64,000 bases of DNA, from positions 3,968,001 through 4,032,000 of the forward strand of contig BTPP01000002.1 in NCBI GenBank assembly GCA_037102815.1, read 5' to 3'. Below the pieces are notes generated by a model that saw only the letters and a list, made by a program, of their open reading frames with translations, did not search any database and was not told where the DNA came from. Position numbers and translations under genes: made by a program. This document shows, in pieces, positions 21,435-34,700 of the stretch. Positions within the stretch are counted from its first letter, which is position 1; each line of letters begins with the position of its first letter. The stretch comes from Neurospora intermedia. Lineage: Eukaryota > Ascomycota > Sordariomycetes > Sordariales > Sordariaceae.

Positions 21435-24400
21435 TCACAAATCCCTAACAACTCTCGCCCCCACCCAAGCATAAGGATAGTTCCTCTGGTACCAATTCAC
21501 AAAGCTCTTCCTCCCCGCAATCCTCGGATGCGTAGCCCAGCTCCCTCCCAGCACAATGTTGTGCTTCTCATCGAAGAAATCCGCCGTATAGCCGGGGTAC
21601 AGCTCCATCGGCTCGAACCCCTCCCACTTGCGGAGGACCGATGAAGTCCATTCCCACACGCCGCCGAGCTCGCCTTGCCCGACAAGGGTGTTGCCTTTGG
21701 AGGTGATGGGCATAGGGTGCCAGTTGTGGAAACCGACGTTGGCACCGTCTAGGTCAGAGAAGAGCTCTTCGGTGGTGACAAGGGTGGTGTTGCTGTCGGA
21801 GGGGGAGGAAGACTCGGAGGGGGTCTCGGAAGAGGGAGAGGATGGGGGAGTGATTTCCACGCCGTTGTTGGTTAGGTGGCTGTTTATCAAGGGAAAAGAT
21901 ATTGTTAGTGCGGGCTGGACACGGGAGAGTAAGTCGGAAAGGGACATACGCATTAACAGCCGGAACCGTCCTTCCCAATTGTCTCTCAGCTTCCTTCTTC
22001 TTCTTAAGAGCATCGGCGTAAGCGTAAATGCTCCTGGTCTCTTCGAAGGTGGGAATACGGCCGCCCATGTAAGCTGCGCAACCGGCAAGTTCGTCGTAAG
22101 AGGCAAACACGGGCCAGTCGAGGGCGTGCTTGAGAGGCACGAGACCGTAGACTGTGCGGACTGCTGTCTTCTCGAGGAAAGATGAAGGGAGCTGCTGCTT
22201 GGAGGTTCTGTTGCTGTGGTGACCGCTCACGCTGTTTGTTGTTCCGTTGCTAATGTTCTCGTTGTCCAGGCGAGCCCAAGAGGCAGGGAGCTTGTCGATG
22301 TTCTTTTCAAGCAGATATTGCGCGTACTGGTTGTTGTTAGTATCGTGCAATAGTAGTTGCTGGGCAAACGTACCTCTTCGTTGGTGATCGGCCTCCCTTG
22401 AGCCTGAAAGGCGGCAACTTGAACGCGCCTTGAAGGCTTCTCGTTATCCCTATTTGCAAGTTAATCCACCGTTGACTTTGACGGAAAAGGATTCACTTAC
22501 CAGCCATAATGCTTGGTAATATCAGTTCCATCCTCAGGATCATCCAAGCCGATGGTGATCTCCTGTGCCGGAATCTTAAACCACTGATTGGGAACCCTCC
22601 CGGACTCTGCCTTCCTCGCGAGCTTCTCAAAGTCGGGCCGTGGAATATGGGTTGGGGGCAGCGTCTTGTCGCTCTGTAGCATCATGTACAACAGCGTCTC
22701 GATATGCATGAGCTCGTGCTCAAACCCAACCCAAATGGCCCGACCCACATTCCGCGGGATATTCGCGATGCCATGCGCATAGAGGCCGCGTAACCGGTAC
22801 CGTACCGTCTCCTGATAGGTCAGGATTTCTTCCACCGGCGGCCATTCGTCAGGAATCTCCGAGTGCGCGTGACACAGCTCCGGGTTGTCGACATCAGGAT
22901 CAATGCCTCGCTCGAAGATCTTGCAAAAGTGAGCTGGCTCTGACGGAGCCTGCTTGGTGGTCTTTGTGAGCTGGATGTCGAGAAAGGTCGGGATGTGACC
23001 GAGATAAAAGATGCAGGCGTTTCGGAGCTTGATGGGCTTCTCCAGAAGCTCTTCCTGGGGAAGCATCTGACGTGTGACGACATCCCATGTCGCCCAAAGG
23101 GCCTCCCAATCGTCCAGAGTCGGGAGTGCGCTGCGAGCGTAAACCGAAGGGATGAGACTGAAAGACATCCTTGACTTGGCAAGCAGATGAAGTCCTGCAA
23201 TACGACGGAGGGATGTCAGCATGTGTTAATGGTTTTGACAGCGCAAATATTCGAGCCTCCCCAGCCCGTGCGCGCTACCCGAACACTGCAGCCCAACACC
23301 AGCCTACACATCGGTAAATCTGTGCCAGTGTAGGAGCTGTGCCCATCAGGAGACACCGCAACATCCTCTCATCATACGACTGGTCCGTAGGGTGTGGGGA
23401 AGGTGTGGTAACACCAGCCAGACGGCGCAAACGGGTAGTCTGAGAAAAAGCTGGAAACCTCAAGCAAGGAAAAGTTGTGAAAGCAACTTACCATATTCGT
23501 TACCGTACGTCCATTCCGAGACTTGTTCCAATCCCGCCGTGCTCCAGAGCCTCTCTGACTCCTCTTTCGAGTACTTTAGGCTCTGTTCGATCTGGATCCT
23601 GTCGTGTGACCTGATCAACTCCCCCATAACCATGGTGTCGCGAGTGGGGGCGTAAAAGGCCTGGTGTCTGCCGCCCTCATCGTCATACACATATTCACCA
23701 ATGACTCTCCAATCGCCCTCAATGAAGGCCGTCTCTCCGAGAATTTCATTGGCGTTGCGAAGACCATTCAAGATGAACCTGAATCATCAGTGTTAGTAAT
23801 GGGCTGGAAAGCGGGAGCCGCCATGAGCGACAGAAAAAGGGGTATGACATACTCATGAGTAATACCTTCCTTGTCTGTTTGGTTGATGTCAGCTTGAAGG
23901 TGGTCTTATACCATGTCACATGAGTTAGCACAAACCGTTGTAAGCGTGGCTAGTATACAGTTAGCAATGTTCCTGATGACGTCCCAAGGTGTATGTCGAA
24001 TACGTACTATACCCTCGCCGGGTCATTGCAAGCGTCAACTCCAATGAGCATCTTGTCATTCGGTCCAAGGACGTCCGTAAAGCCCTTGAGAAAGGTAGCG
24101 GCGTCACTGCGGTTGAAGTTGCCTAGAGACAAGATTATGTCAGGATTTTCTTCGACCAATTTACTACGCTTTCAAGCTTACCAATGCTTGACCCGAGGTG
24201 CAAGATGCATTTCTGTCTGTTGATGTTCTCCGGGGCCTTGAGCCAGTCACGTCCATCGTCGTATGTACCCAGAAGACCGTGGCACTTGACGTGCTTATAG
24301 GATGGTACCTGAGCGAGAGTGCGCTCCAGCTCCTCCCGAGACAGGTCAAGGGCATAATAGTCGACTGCCTTGCCGGCGTTGTCTAGAGCTTCCAATAGAA

Positions 24401-24899
24401 GGTTTACTTTGCGCAGATTTCTGAGGATATGGTTAGCTCTTCGGAATCCAGGACCCCATTGTCGAATTGTCAGATGTTTACCCGCTTCCGAGCTCAATGA
24501 TCATGGCACCCGACGGGATGAAGCTAGCCATCTCGGTCGCATGTTTGGTGAGGATTTTAATCTCGTCATTGGTAAGATAGTACTCTTCAAGATATGTGAT
24601 CTAATATGTGTGAGTACAGAACCAGCATGTCAGTCCCACAACTCAGATGAACTTACACGCTCGAACAGCTGCAAGCCTCTCTCGTTGTAGAGAAGCAATG
24701 TGGGTAGCTGTCTAGGGCCATCTTTAGGCCGGAACATGGAGGTTATCTCGGTCTTGAGGTTGATCTCTACAGCAACGCGGCGGATGTCGATGATGTCGGC
24801 ATTTGATGTCTGCTGCTGAAGCTTGGATAGCACATGTTGTCCAGTTGCTTTGAGTTGCCCGAGGGCACTGCTTGGGGTCATGGATTCGGCACTCGGCAT
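21435..24899 (-). CDS. egt-1: ergothioneine biosynthesis enzyme Egt1 (fused EgtD-EgtB)
   Basis: Bifunctional enzyme: SAM-dependent trimethylation of histidine to hercynine, then Fe-dependent oxidative C-S bond formation with cysteine. Eleven exons by my reading: 24899-24657, 24600-24482, 24420-24182, 24122-24008, 23949-23936, 23874-23853, 23778-23492, 23194-22501, 22449-22374, 22326-21950 and 21879-21435; 876 aa. EgtD-type methyltransferase at about 40-340 (RGLQLFE, IIELGSGNLRKVNLL, ILHLGSSIGNF, GVDACNDPARV, HAYNDKEGITHEFILN). DinB-like part at about 385-530 with the iron-binding HELMHIE motif (about 503). Sulfatase-modifying/FGE-type domain to the end (GVWEWTSSVL, IVLGGSWATHPR, NWYQRNYPYAWVGARVV). 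A Ser/Pro-rich insert lies within the FGE domain. Two microexons (14 and 22 nt) encode HAYNDKEGITHE, a conserved stretch, so they are real. Confidence 0.96.
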
Positions 24900-27800
24900 G
24901 TTGAATTGCTGATTACATGCAAACTTGGGGGTTGAAAGTGGAACAAGGAGTTCCTTTGCAAGATGAAGACTTGTTGAGGAACAAGTGGCAATGAGGGAAG
25001 TATGTAGTCGAGGTCCGATAGGAGCTGCGTCTAGCTCCGTGGTGGTAGAACAAAGGCAGCTATAGTACGGGCTAAGCCAATCTAGTGAATAGCTTGGAGT
25101 TCAGGAACAAGAGGAAAAGGTGGGAGGTAACAGCACCCAGTTCCCGGCAAGCAAATATAGATATATTTCCTATCAGCCTTACTCAGCCTAGCAACTGGAT
25201 GTGATGGAGCCATGTAGACGTATGTGGGCATGCATAAGCACAGCAATGGACTCCAATCCAGCTACCTCTTTCGTCCACTGTCATGTTGATGGAGTCTGGG
25301 TTCCGTGGGAGGAAGTGGACTCATGACCCAGCTTGGAGACAGTAGACAAGCGAGAATTGACTGGGGATCCAGGATCAGGGAACATGGAATGCCAACACGA
25401 CGGAGGCTGCCGGTCCATTACATGTCCAACTGTGTAATAAGAAGAGAAGAGAAGGCAAGGAGGAAGAGGATTGGACGTCAAGGTGATCCGGTTACATAAC
25501 CCCCTGTGCCTCTACACTCGTAGAGCCCCAAAGCCAAGGAAGGGGAGATCTAACTAGGACGTTAGACATGGTCGAATTGATTGGACGTGATCAGTCCGGG
25601 GTACAGCATGTTCCCGTCAGGAACACTTCTTGTGGCTTCCAAGTTGTTACATGGCGCCGCCGTGCTTTGACTATACAGACGGATGTGATGATGATGATGA
25701 TGATGATGATGCTGAAGTCTGCATAAAGGTATGAACTAGAGATTTGAAGAACCCACCCTGGATAAAGGGCGATGTGCCTGACTGGAACGAAAACCGTTCT
25801 GTGGAATGTTTCTGCAATTTGAAGGGAACCGAAAGACAGGAGTCAATGGAAGGGTCAGAAAACAGTATCCAACATGTTTCTGTGCTGTCAGACAACGCTA
25901 GAGGTTCGGGGTTTCTGGCAGCCGAGGTATCTGAACAAATGGCGGGGGATTTGGAGAGGCAACAGGACCAAAAGGGAAGGAAGACAAAGCAATGAGACCT
26001 TTCGACGAGGACGAAATTGTTTTGTCATGACCCTCACTAGAGGTAGGTACTCGTGCGTGGGCGCACGTTGTTGGAGGAGAACAGATGGCAAAGAGTGGGA
26101 GTCGATGACAGTTTGCCGTTGGCTGACGGATGCAAGGAACAAATCACCTGGCACGAGGCGCCCAAAGGGATTCCTGGCAGACAGCACAGGGGCGGGTCCC
26201 ACGCCCTAGGATAGGTTGCCCACCGATGGCAGGCACTAACCAGCAAGGTGTTGGCGTCCCTTTGAGTGCGTGGCTGCGTGTTTCCATTGTTAGTAACATG
26301 CCTCAACTCCGTCTTCTGGGCAACCTTCTCCCCCACGATCAAAGAAGTACAGCTTGAATAATGTTCGTGGAATTGCTGGTGCCCGGTTATAGTGTTGAGG
26401 AGGTGATATATTTCTGTGAAGGATCAAGGCCACAGCACCAACAATATGTAGCAAAGTGCTTAGATACTCGTAAGAAGAAGGGACATCGTATGAGAACGAA
26501 GCGTGGGATCTCCGATCACGGCAATTAATGCCACCCGACGTGGTGTACAATAGAATGAATCCGTGAAAAGATAATTCATCCACTGGGTACATGGAAGGAC
26601 ACCGGAATCGACAGGAGAAAGAGAAGAAAATGTTGATCATGTCCGGGAACGAAGGATCCCCAAGTCTTAGCTACCCCTCATGAGTTAGATAGCTCCGCCC
26701 CGTCACCGAATCCACCCGCCGTAGCTTCCGTTCTTAGCTGCTGGAGCCCTATGACATAAACGAGACAAGACCGGAAGTTCACCTTGACAAAGTATTCGTA
26801 TCGATGAGATAAGAAACGAGACATTCCCTTTCGTTGTTTTCTGGAGGCTGACCATCAATATCGCAACTCTCCAAAAACCAAACGCTCTGCAACTTTCCCA
26901 CCTTCAACTTGACAGGTCTCATCGGACAAAAGTATTGTGAGATGATCTTGAAGCCAGCAGAGCCGCCGCAGCCTCCAACCCGACCTTCTGTTACACAAAC
27001 CTCCGTCAATTGTCCGACTCGGGTGGAGATCGACGTCATCGTTTTACGGCTGCTTCTGGCATGCGCATAAATGGGTCTCCCAGACTTCCATTCAACCAGC
27101 AACCTTCTTCCGCCTCTGGTTCCTGACCGAGAAAACAACATATGCCAAGGACCCCCAGGTCCTGTACAATGAGTAGTGTAGATGGCGTGGGTGGCTCGGG
27201 ATGGGTATCATCCGGCCAAGCCGCGCTAGTCGCCTCAGTCGAATCTAGCGATCCAAGATGCCATCAAGCTGCCATCGACGACAAAGGCATAACTTTTCGG
27301 ACTTGGCTGTCTGTCCTTCTCTTTCTTCGAGTTGCGCGCGACTCAGACGGGCGACAGGAAGGACCCCAACGGCAAGAAACAATACCGGCCTCAAGTGCAG
27401 CAATTACTTTGGGAATAGGCAGGCTGCAGACCATGTCAAGACGTTCACAGCCGTCTGGTGGGATCATGTCCACAGTCCCTTCGGTCCGCCATCTCCCCAT
27501 ATTGCGGGGAAGCCTGCCATCCTTTATGCGAATCATCCACGATGTTCCGAGGAAAAGTTTCGTCTGGTAGTGACAGAGGTCGCAGACCGCCAGCCAACAC
27601 AGCTTCTCGCCGACACCATCCAAAATGTTAAACATCCTACAACACCCGACCTGCCGTCTCATCCCCTGAATGGGAACCACCTGACGAGCCTAGTTTTTCT
27701 TCTTCTGTGCTGGTCATGTTGACCTGTTGTTTCAAAGACCTTTGGGGATCAGCTGATCATGGATTGGTACTGACATTCTGCGCCTTCAAAAGCTACCTGC

Positions 27801-29170
27801 AATAGGGAATGCTACGATAATGAAAGCGACGCCAGTGAAGCAAGCCGGCTCCGTCACTTTTCATGTGGATCCCAAACATCAGTCCTCCACTCAAAGATCT
27901 CGATATTTCCAATTTGAGCTCAGTCGGCAGATCGAGCAGGCCGGAAACACGATTCCGGGGGTGATTGCCCCACGCCAGAGTCGTTGGTGGAGCCTCTTAT
28001 GGGTCCACAGTCCGTGTTCCGGCCCCGAGAACGGATCCACCTTTCTCCGCCTTGACGGGCGCTAAAACCCCGACCTTTGCTCTCGGCGTGGGGGCCAATG
28101 CGGAGGGTTCTCCTCGTGCGATCTTCCTCTTCGTCATCACCAACCCACGTTGACAAAACAACTTCATGGCACTAACCACCTGATCCGGACAAAAACACGA
28201 CCGTAGTCTAGATCTCCAAAGGCAGCATTCAAGTTGCGTGAATGGCCTCATCGTTTCTGGTACTCTGATTGACACGGCCGTTGTATTTCCCACCGGTCAA
28301 CAATCCAAGGACCCATCCATCCATCCATCCAGTGATACCAAACCTTTTCTCAGAAAAAAAAAACACGGATTGAACGCAACGTTGACCAACGAGGGCTCAT
28401 TACCAATGTCATTCGCCTATCGCAGCAAACCACGATAACAAATCGGGCAACAGATGATTCAGACTGTCAGCCGGCCCCCTCATTATGCGGGGCTGAGTAA
28501 CCCGTAATCTATTCTCATTTTGGAATCACCTGACGACGTGTGAATATGCGCGTTCGTGATGCGGGGAGTTTGGATCGTACGTATGAGAACCGCGTCTCGC
28601 GTTCTGTCATTGGCGTGGCTCCCGTCATCTACTGCCTGCCGTGAACCCCGCACGCCTTTCGAGATACATGGTGCATGAACTCCACGGAACATCTAAAGTA
28701 TTACGGGAGTTACACAAACACCAAGCCTCCTCTTCCGTCCAAACGCCTTGAAAAGTGTGAGATGAATGTTACCTCAATCGGGGGTGCGGCATGATGACAA
28801 TAATAAGTAGGACGGGAAAGCGGGGTCAGTTGTGGTAAACGAAGCTGACATTCAACTGCAAGCATGTCGTCCGCTGACGCTGCTGCCTAGATTAGGTGGT
28901 GCCTGCCCTTAGCTCTTGGTGTTTGAAATTTGAGGTTCCTTTCCTTGTTATCGTAGGGTAGATACCGACCCGACGGTAAAGCTTTGGTGAATATTAATCA
29001 AAGGCAGTTGCGCCTGTTCTTTTGCAATATAGAGGTGAAGGGAAAGCGAGTCAGTATTGGACTCGATTCCCAAACTTTCCATCGATCCTTTTCAACTTTA
29101 CTTCAAACCCCCTTTCTCTCCATCACCAACTTCAATATCAATCAATCAATCACAAACCCAGCCCACCATC
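24900..29170. other. large divergent intergenic region, 4.3 kb
   Basis: Lies between egt-1 (minus) and the GFA gene (plus). Holds a (GAT)n tract at 25686-25711 and an octamer TAGAGGTA at 26038-26045. Two ATG frames start back to back at the CATATG at 27139-27144, 120 codons leftward and 142 codons rightward. Neither shows a known domain, and both are compatible with chance in GC-balanced DNA. No transposon ends, tRNA or rRNA recognised. Confidence 0.4.
25686..25711. repeat. (GAT)n trinucleotide microsatellite
   Basis: About eight TGA/GAT units in the region upstream of egt-1. Confidence 0.9.
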
Positions 29171-30378
29171 ATGTCCTCCTCCCAATCCACCGACTCTGAG
29201 GGAAAACCCCTCAAATCCTACCGTGGCAACTGCCACTGCGGCGCCTTCATCTTTACCCTCCTCGTTCCCGAAATCACCACTGTCATGTACTGCAACTGCG
29301 CCACCTGCCGCAAAAAGGGCTACCTCTGGTTGATCCCCGACACAACCAAAGGCCACAAGTTTGAAGTTGTCAAGGACGAGGGAAACCTGACCGACTATGT
29401 GCCCGGCCCGAAGGGAACGAAGTACAAGTTCTGTAAGGTGTGCGGGACGGGGGTTTATGCTATCTATAAGAAGGAGCAGGAGGAGTCTGGGAAGGAAGGA
29501 CAGGGGGTTTTGGTGAATGTGAGGGCGCTGCAGGAGTTGAAGATCTGGGATTTGGAGGTTAAGGAGTGAGTTTGAAAGACCCTACTTACCTTACTCTCTG
29601 ACAAGACTGAGTGGATTGATTGGACTATTGACTGACATGATGCATCTCCTATCCGCGGCAGATACGACGGCAAAAGCATCCCGCCCCCGTACCAACCCGC
29701 CCCCTTTGACGGTCCCGAACCCACGGCCGAAGTTGAGAACGGCGTCGTCTATCATGGCTCTTGCCATTGCGGCGCCGTGAAAGTGGCCGTCAAGACTAAA
29801 GGGCCGCTGGACAAGACGTACAAGGAGAGGGTTATTGATTGCAATTGTAGTGTTTGCCAGAGGGTACGTTTTCTCAACCCCGTTTCTTCCCCTTTCTCCT
29901 TTTCTCTCCTTTTTCTTCTCTGCCTCTCCCTCTCCGTCTTTTCTCTTCCCACCCACTGACCCGTTTTTCCCACATCCATATCTCACCACGCTAACTCATT
30001 GCCAAACAGGGCGGTTACATCTGGATCTACCCCTCCTCCTCCGAGCAACTCTCCTTCACCCCGCAATCCCGGGCAAACCTAACCTCCTACGCCTGCATCT
30101 CCAAACTCATGTGCAAGACCTTTTGCAAGACGTGCGGCGTGCACCTGACCAACGAGTTCAACTCGGCCGCGACCGAGGACGAGATCGAGGCCGCCATGAA
30201 AGGAAAGAATGGAGACATGGTGATGAGGTGGATCAAAGGTGTTTTCCCGATTAATATCAGGTGCTTGGACCGCTGCCCGGGGGATGATGATTGGGAACTT
30301 GAAAAGTGTGTGAAGGAGTTGAAGGTGGAAAAGGGAGATGGATGGAGCATGATTCAGCCAGGGTATGTGAATCCTTAA
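29171..30378 (+). CDS. tandem GFA / CENP-V domain protein
   Basis: Protein with two glutathione-dependent formaldehyde-activating (GFA, CENP-V/Mss4-like) zinc domains. Exons 29171-29565, 29662-29863 and 30010-30378; 321 aa. Domain 1 (about 15-130): GNCHCGAF, YCNCATCRKKGYLW and KFCKVCGTGVY. Domain 2 (about 155-280): GSCHCGAV, DCNCSVCQRGGYIW and FCKTCGVHLTN. Both carry the complete Cys set expected for zinc binding. The intron after domain 1 lies between the two domains, which fits an internal duplication. GFA proteins are often annotated as S-hydroxymethylglutathione synthases, but that activity is disputed and no substrate can be read from the sequence. No signal peptide. Confidence 0.9.
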
Positions 30379-31744
30379 AGGGTTGTGAGTGTTCTCATAG
30401 TAGGTTTTGTAGGTGACGATTCAATTGTCATGAGGATCTGCCGAGACCTTTAACTTTGGGTGTCGACTTTAGAGCGGAAACTCTGAACCCTTGAATAGGT
30501 AGGCCAGAATGAGGAAGATCATGCTAAAAAGAAACATGCGAATGAACTTCTTGCTACACTCCTCCGCAACCGAACAACGTACCTGCCAAACGACAAGTAG
30601 TAAAAATGGACTGGACTCTGACAACCCAGCAAGCTGAACAATCTTGGACGTCAACATCAGCTTTGTCGAGATTTATGACAGATTGCCTAGATATTTCGCT
30701 CCTGCAAAATGGGGTAATTTGTCAAAGTGAAAGATAGGTAGCTGGAGGCAACTGCAACGGCAACTGCAACGGCAACTGCAACTGGCTCAATGGTTAGTTG
30801 CGTAGGTTGGTAGTCGCTTCCATCTCGAGGTGGGCGCCTGGGTGACTAGGAAAGGAGCCAGCTGAAGTGAAGATTGACTGAATACATGACTGAAGAGCGG
30901 ACACATAGACGGGAAGAATCTGCCTGTGCGAATATGAGAGGGTTGCCATCTTCAGGTACCTACACTCTGTTGTAAACCCGCACTTCCAAAATCATACTTT
31001 TTCACCTAGAAACGACGGGATCAAGCTGAAAGCAGGAGATGTAGGTATTACCCATTACATGTCAAGTAAGCAAATCTAGCGAGTCATCACACCCGGTGAT
31101 GACCACCAGCTTTTGATTTATATCGAGTCGAATCGATGCCTTTGAGGCTTCCTTCCGTCGGTTCGTTGTTAACCTTGCCTGCCGCCCGTGTAACCGAACA
31201 GAATGCTGTGATCGACAGTCAACCCAAAAAAAAGAAAGAAAAAAAAAACCCCTTTAGGTCAGCCAGACCCGATAATGAGGTTTGAAAAACCTCAAATCCC
31301 TAAACTCCATGCAGGCCTGCCATGCGGAAATACTATACACAAATGAAGAGAAAAAGAAAAAGAAACAAAATATTCTGTACGGACCAGACCAGACCGGAGC
31401 CAAAGATGTGGCGGTCACGGTATGTCCTGTTCTGTAGTCTTGTATCAAATATGCGGGAGTCCAATCCCATCCCCAGTTCCTATCCCAGTTTCCGAAGTCC
31501 CAAACCGAACGCCGTTAAAAATAGAAAGTTGATCAACCCCGACCTAAGGCGTGTTGAAGAAAGGGAAAAGTGAAAGGAAAAAAGAAAAAAGGAAAATTGT
31601 CGCCATCATGCGCTCGCTCGCCCGCTCGCTCATCGTAATAATCAAATCATTGGCCACCATCAAATCCAAACTCATTATCCTCCTATTCCTCCAAGGTCCA
31701 TCCATCCAGCCTAGTTCCCATCACTCCCCACATCAAAATCAAAA
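30379..31744. other. convergent intergenic, 1.4 kb
   Basis: Between the GFA gene and the C2H2 gene. Contains three perfect copies of a 12-bp unit at 30747-30782. No gene recognised. Confidence 0.5.
30747..30782. repeat. 12-bp tandem repeat, 3 copies
   Basis: Three exact tandem copies of GGCAACTGCAAC, followed by TGG. It contains no obvious gene and lies in a convergent 3' region. Confidence 0.95.
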
Positions 31745-34700
31745 TCATCCCCCTTCCTCTCCCTCCCCCTCAACCCCCTTCTTCCTCTTCTTACTCGGCC
31801 TCCGCTCACTCTTCGTACTACCACTCCTACTATTGTTCCATCCCCCTTCTCCTTCAACCCAATGTCCCTTCTCAATCATATGCTGCCGTAAATTATCCGG
31901 GCGGTTCTTATACTTGCTCTTGCAACCGGGAAACTTGCAGGGGTAGATCTTGTCCGGCTGGTCGCTGTGCTTGACCTTCATGTGCTTGGCCATGCTGCCT
32001 TTGAACCAGCGGGGGTTGCCGTCGGGACGATAGTCGCAGAGGTGGCATTGGGGTGGGTCTTGAGGGTCGGACTCGGGCTTTTGGCTTTGATCAATAGTGG
32101 TGGCTGAGGTTTGATCTTCGGAAGGCATTTCCCTAAGGTGAGAAGCTTGTTTTTGCTGTTGTTGTTGGCGGTGTTGTTGTGGTTGTTGTGATTGTTGTGG
32201 TTGTTGTGATTGTTGTGGTTGTTGCGGTCCGAAAGTAGCTGTGGGACTGGCAACATGGGAGCTATGTAGAGCTTCGGGAGGAGTAAGCGTCATTGTTGGT
32301 ACGGAGAATTTGCGGTGTGCTTCCGTTGGAACCTTGCCGATATCCGTGTGGTCCTTTAGGAAACGGGCTAGCTCGTCTTGGTGTTCGTCGGTGGTGGTAA
32401 TTGTGGAATGATTTTGAGGAATATTGAACCCTGATATTACGGATTCAATGACTGATATGCCGAGTTTGTGGTATACAGCACGATCGTTGACGCTTCCGAA
32501 ATACTTGAGGTAGATCTCGTCGCACAGTTCCCAGACTTTCGGGACGTAGTCACTGTAATAGCGACCCGCGGGCATGAACTCCTGATGCGTTATTAGCATG
32601 GCTTGTTTTCGTGACCGATAAAAAATCATTAGGGGAACACTCACCTTTCCAGCATGAAGAACTTCGATCTCAAGTCGTCTACCAGAGAAGATGACCCCGT
32701 TGTTGACCTTGTTGCAGATTTCAGAAAGCTTTCCTTTGAGTAGTTGCAAATCCTCGTTGTATTTGACCAGTTCACAGAGCATCTTCGTGACTTCCGATGA
32801 GAATCCGTGGTTTCTGGAAAACATAAGGACTTCTTGGTGCTTTTTATGGAGTTCCGAATTATTGATATCGAGTGAGTGCGATGGTTGACCGAAGACAATG
32901 CAGCTTTCGAGTTCTGTAACAATCTGTTGTTAGTTTCTTATCGTTGATACAATAAACACCATCACTTACCATCCAAAAACCGGCATCCTGCAACCAGGAG
33001 GGTGTCAGAATGGGTGCTACTGATATCTATGCGAGTCGTGGGAGCTTTGCCTTTCAGACTAGATGATCTGCTCAAAGGCACAAAAGAGGACTTTGCACAA
33101 AAGTTACCGAGATCCCCAGGCGTGATACCCGATGGTTCCAGAATGTGATAAACCAATTGGCGGTACACGGTCCCTTCTTCGGCTTGAAGGAGATTCTCGT
33201 AGGCTAGAGACTGGAAGAACAATCCCTTTGCGTCATGTTCCATGAGTTCCTGCCGAGTGACAAAGTTGAAAGCATATATGACGTGTATTAAACACAGAAA
33301 ATCCATTGCTGACGAAGGCTGCTCCCCATGAAGCATTTGCCGGAGTGTTTGTAAACCTGTAAGCGCGATCTCTTTACATGGCATTGTTCGGAGTTTGTTG
33401 GCCAAGTGGTTATCCGGGATATCTTGGATTGCTTGTCTTGACGCAGATAAATGTTCCTGGATAAGATCCCAGGCTGACATTATCATCGTCTCGACCTCGG
33501 GGTTGCAGATGTTATCATTGTGAACTTCGATTTGCTCAGGCTCGACTATGTCCATAGGATCATCTGCTGTCAGGTCAAGCTGAGCTGGATATGTCGAGTC
33601 TGCCGATGGCATCTCCAGGGGAAAAAGGAGACCATCCGGCATTTGCGGAACATGAATTTCTGACGGGAGTTCAGCTGGTCCATCAAGGATGTTGGGGAAC
33701 GGCGCAGTGTAAAATGTTTCAACAACCTCGTTAAACTCATCGGCCATCTTGGTATGGTTGACTGACCAAGCTACTTCAGAGCTTAATCCTTCGCTGTAAT
33801 CCGTTACCGGGGACACCAGCGTCGAACTCATGGTGGTAAAGATGGTATCCGCACTTGCATTGGACCTGACGGATGACTGAGGAGATAGACCGTGCCTGCG
33901 AGAAGGGACTACGGCAGGCCTGGAATTGTGCCGCTGTGGAAGAGGGCGTCCCCCTAGACCCTGAGTGTTGACTTGAAGGCTCGGCCTACTCTGACTGCTG
34001 CGCCCTGAGGCATCGTCCGGTAAGGTACAGGGGAATGGTGATGCTGAGTGGGAAGCCCCTGGGCCTTCCCAGTTCATCCCCATAAAACTTTGATAAGATG
34101 AGAGAAGCGGATGTGAGGGTTCGGTACATTCGAGCTCGGAAATCCCCTCGGACATCTCAGGTATCCCGGGCAAGGTCTGGGACGAGGTGAGCACCATGGA
34201 TGGAGCGGGTACCATAAGTGCCTGCGGGTCGACACCGGCTTCCAGTCCTGTCTCGGGATTTTTATGGATGGTGGACACCTCGACTGAGTCGATTTCATAT
34301 CTCATCACCGATTCCAGTTCGGTAGGTTGAGTTTGCATCATGATCGGCTGATCAATCGAGGCAGCGCTCAGGAATTCGTAAGGCGGCGGCGCACTGGAGT
34401 CATGGTCAACATCGAATCCGGAATCCTGACTCCGCTTGGATTTGTGACCTAATCCGTGGAAGAACTTCTTGGCCATGAACAACATTTTCCTCCTCTTAGA
34501 TGGATGGCTGAGACATCGCTTGCACTTGACGTCGTCAAAGCGCTCGACCCGGTTATGCTGAGGACACCAGTACTCTCCGGTCGAAAGATACCTGCAGTTG
34601 ACCAGGTGCTTTAGCATTGACTCGTGGTCGCTAAGCAGTAGCTGGCACTTGTGGAGTGGACATTTCGAACGTTCTTCGTCTTTTAGAGTCGGACATAGGT

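Noticed and set aside
23241-23491. Extra exon or small ORF within an egt-1 intron
   Set aside because: The flanking exons join directly into a stretch conserved in Egt1 homologues, and the total of 876 aa is then as expected.
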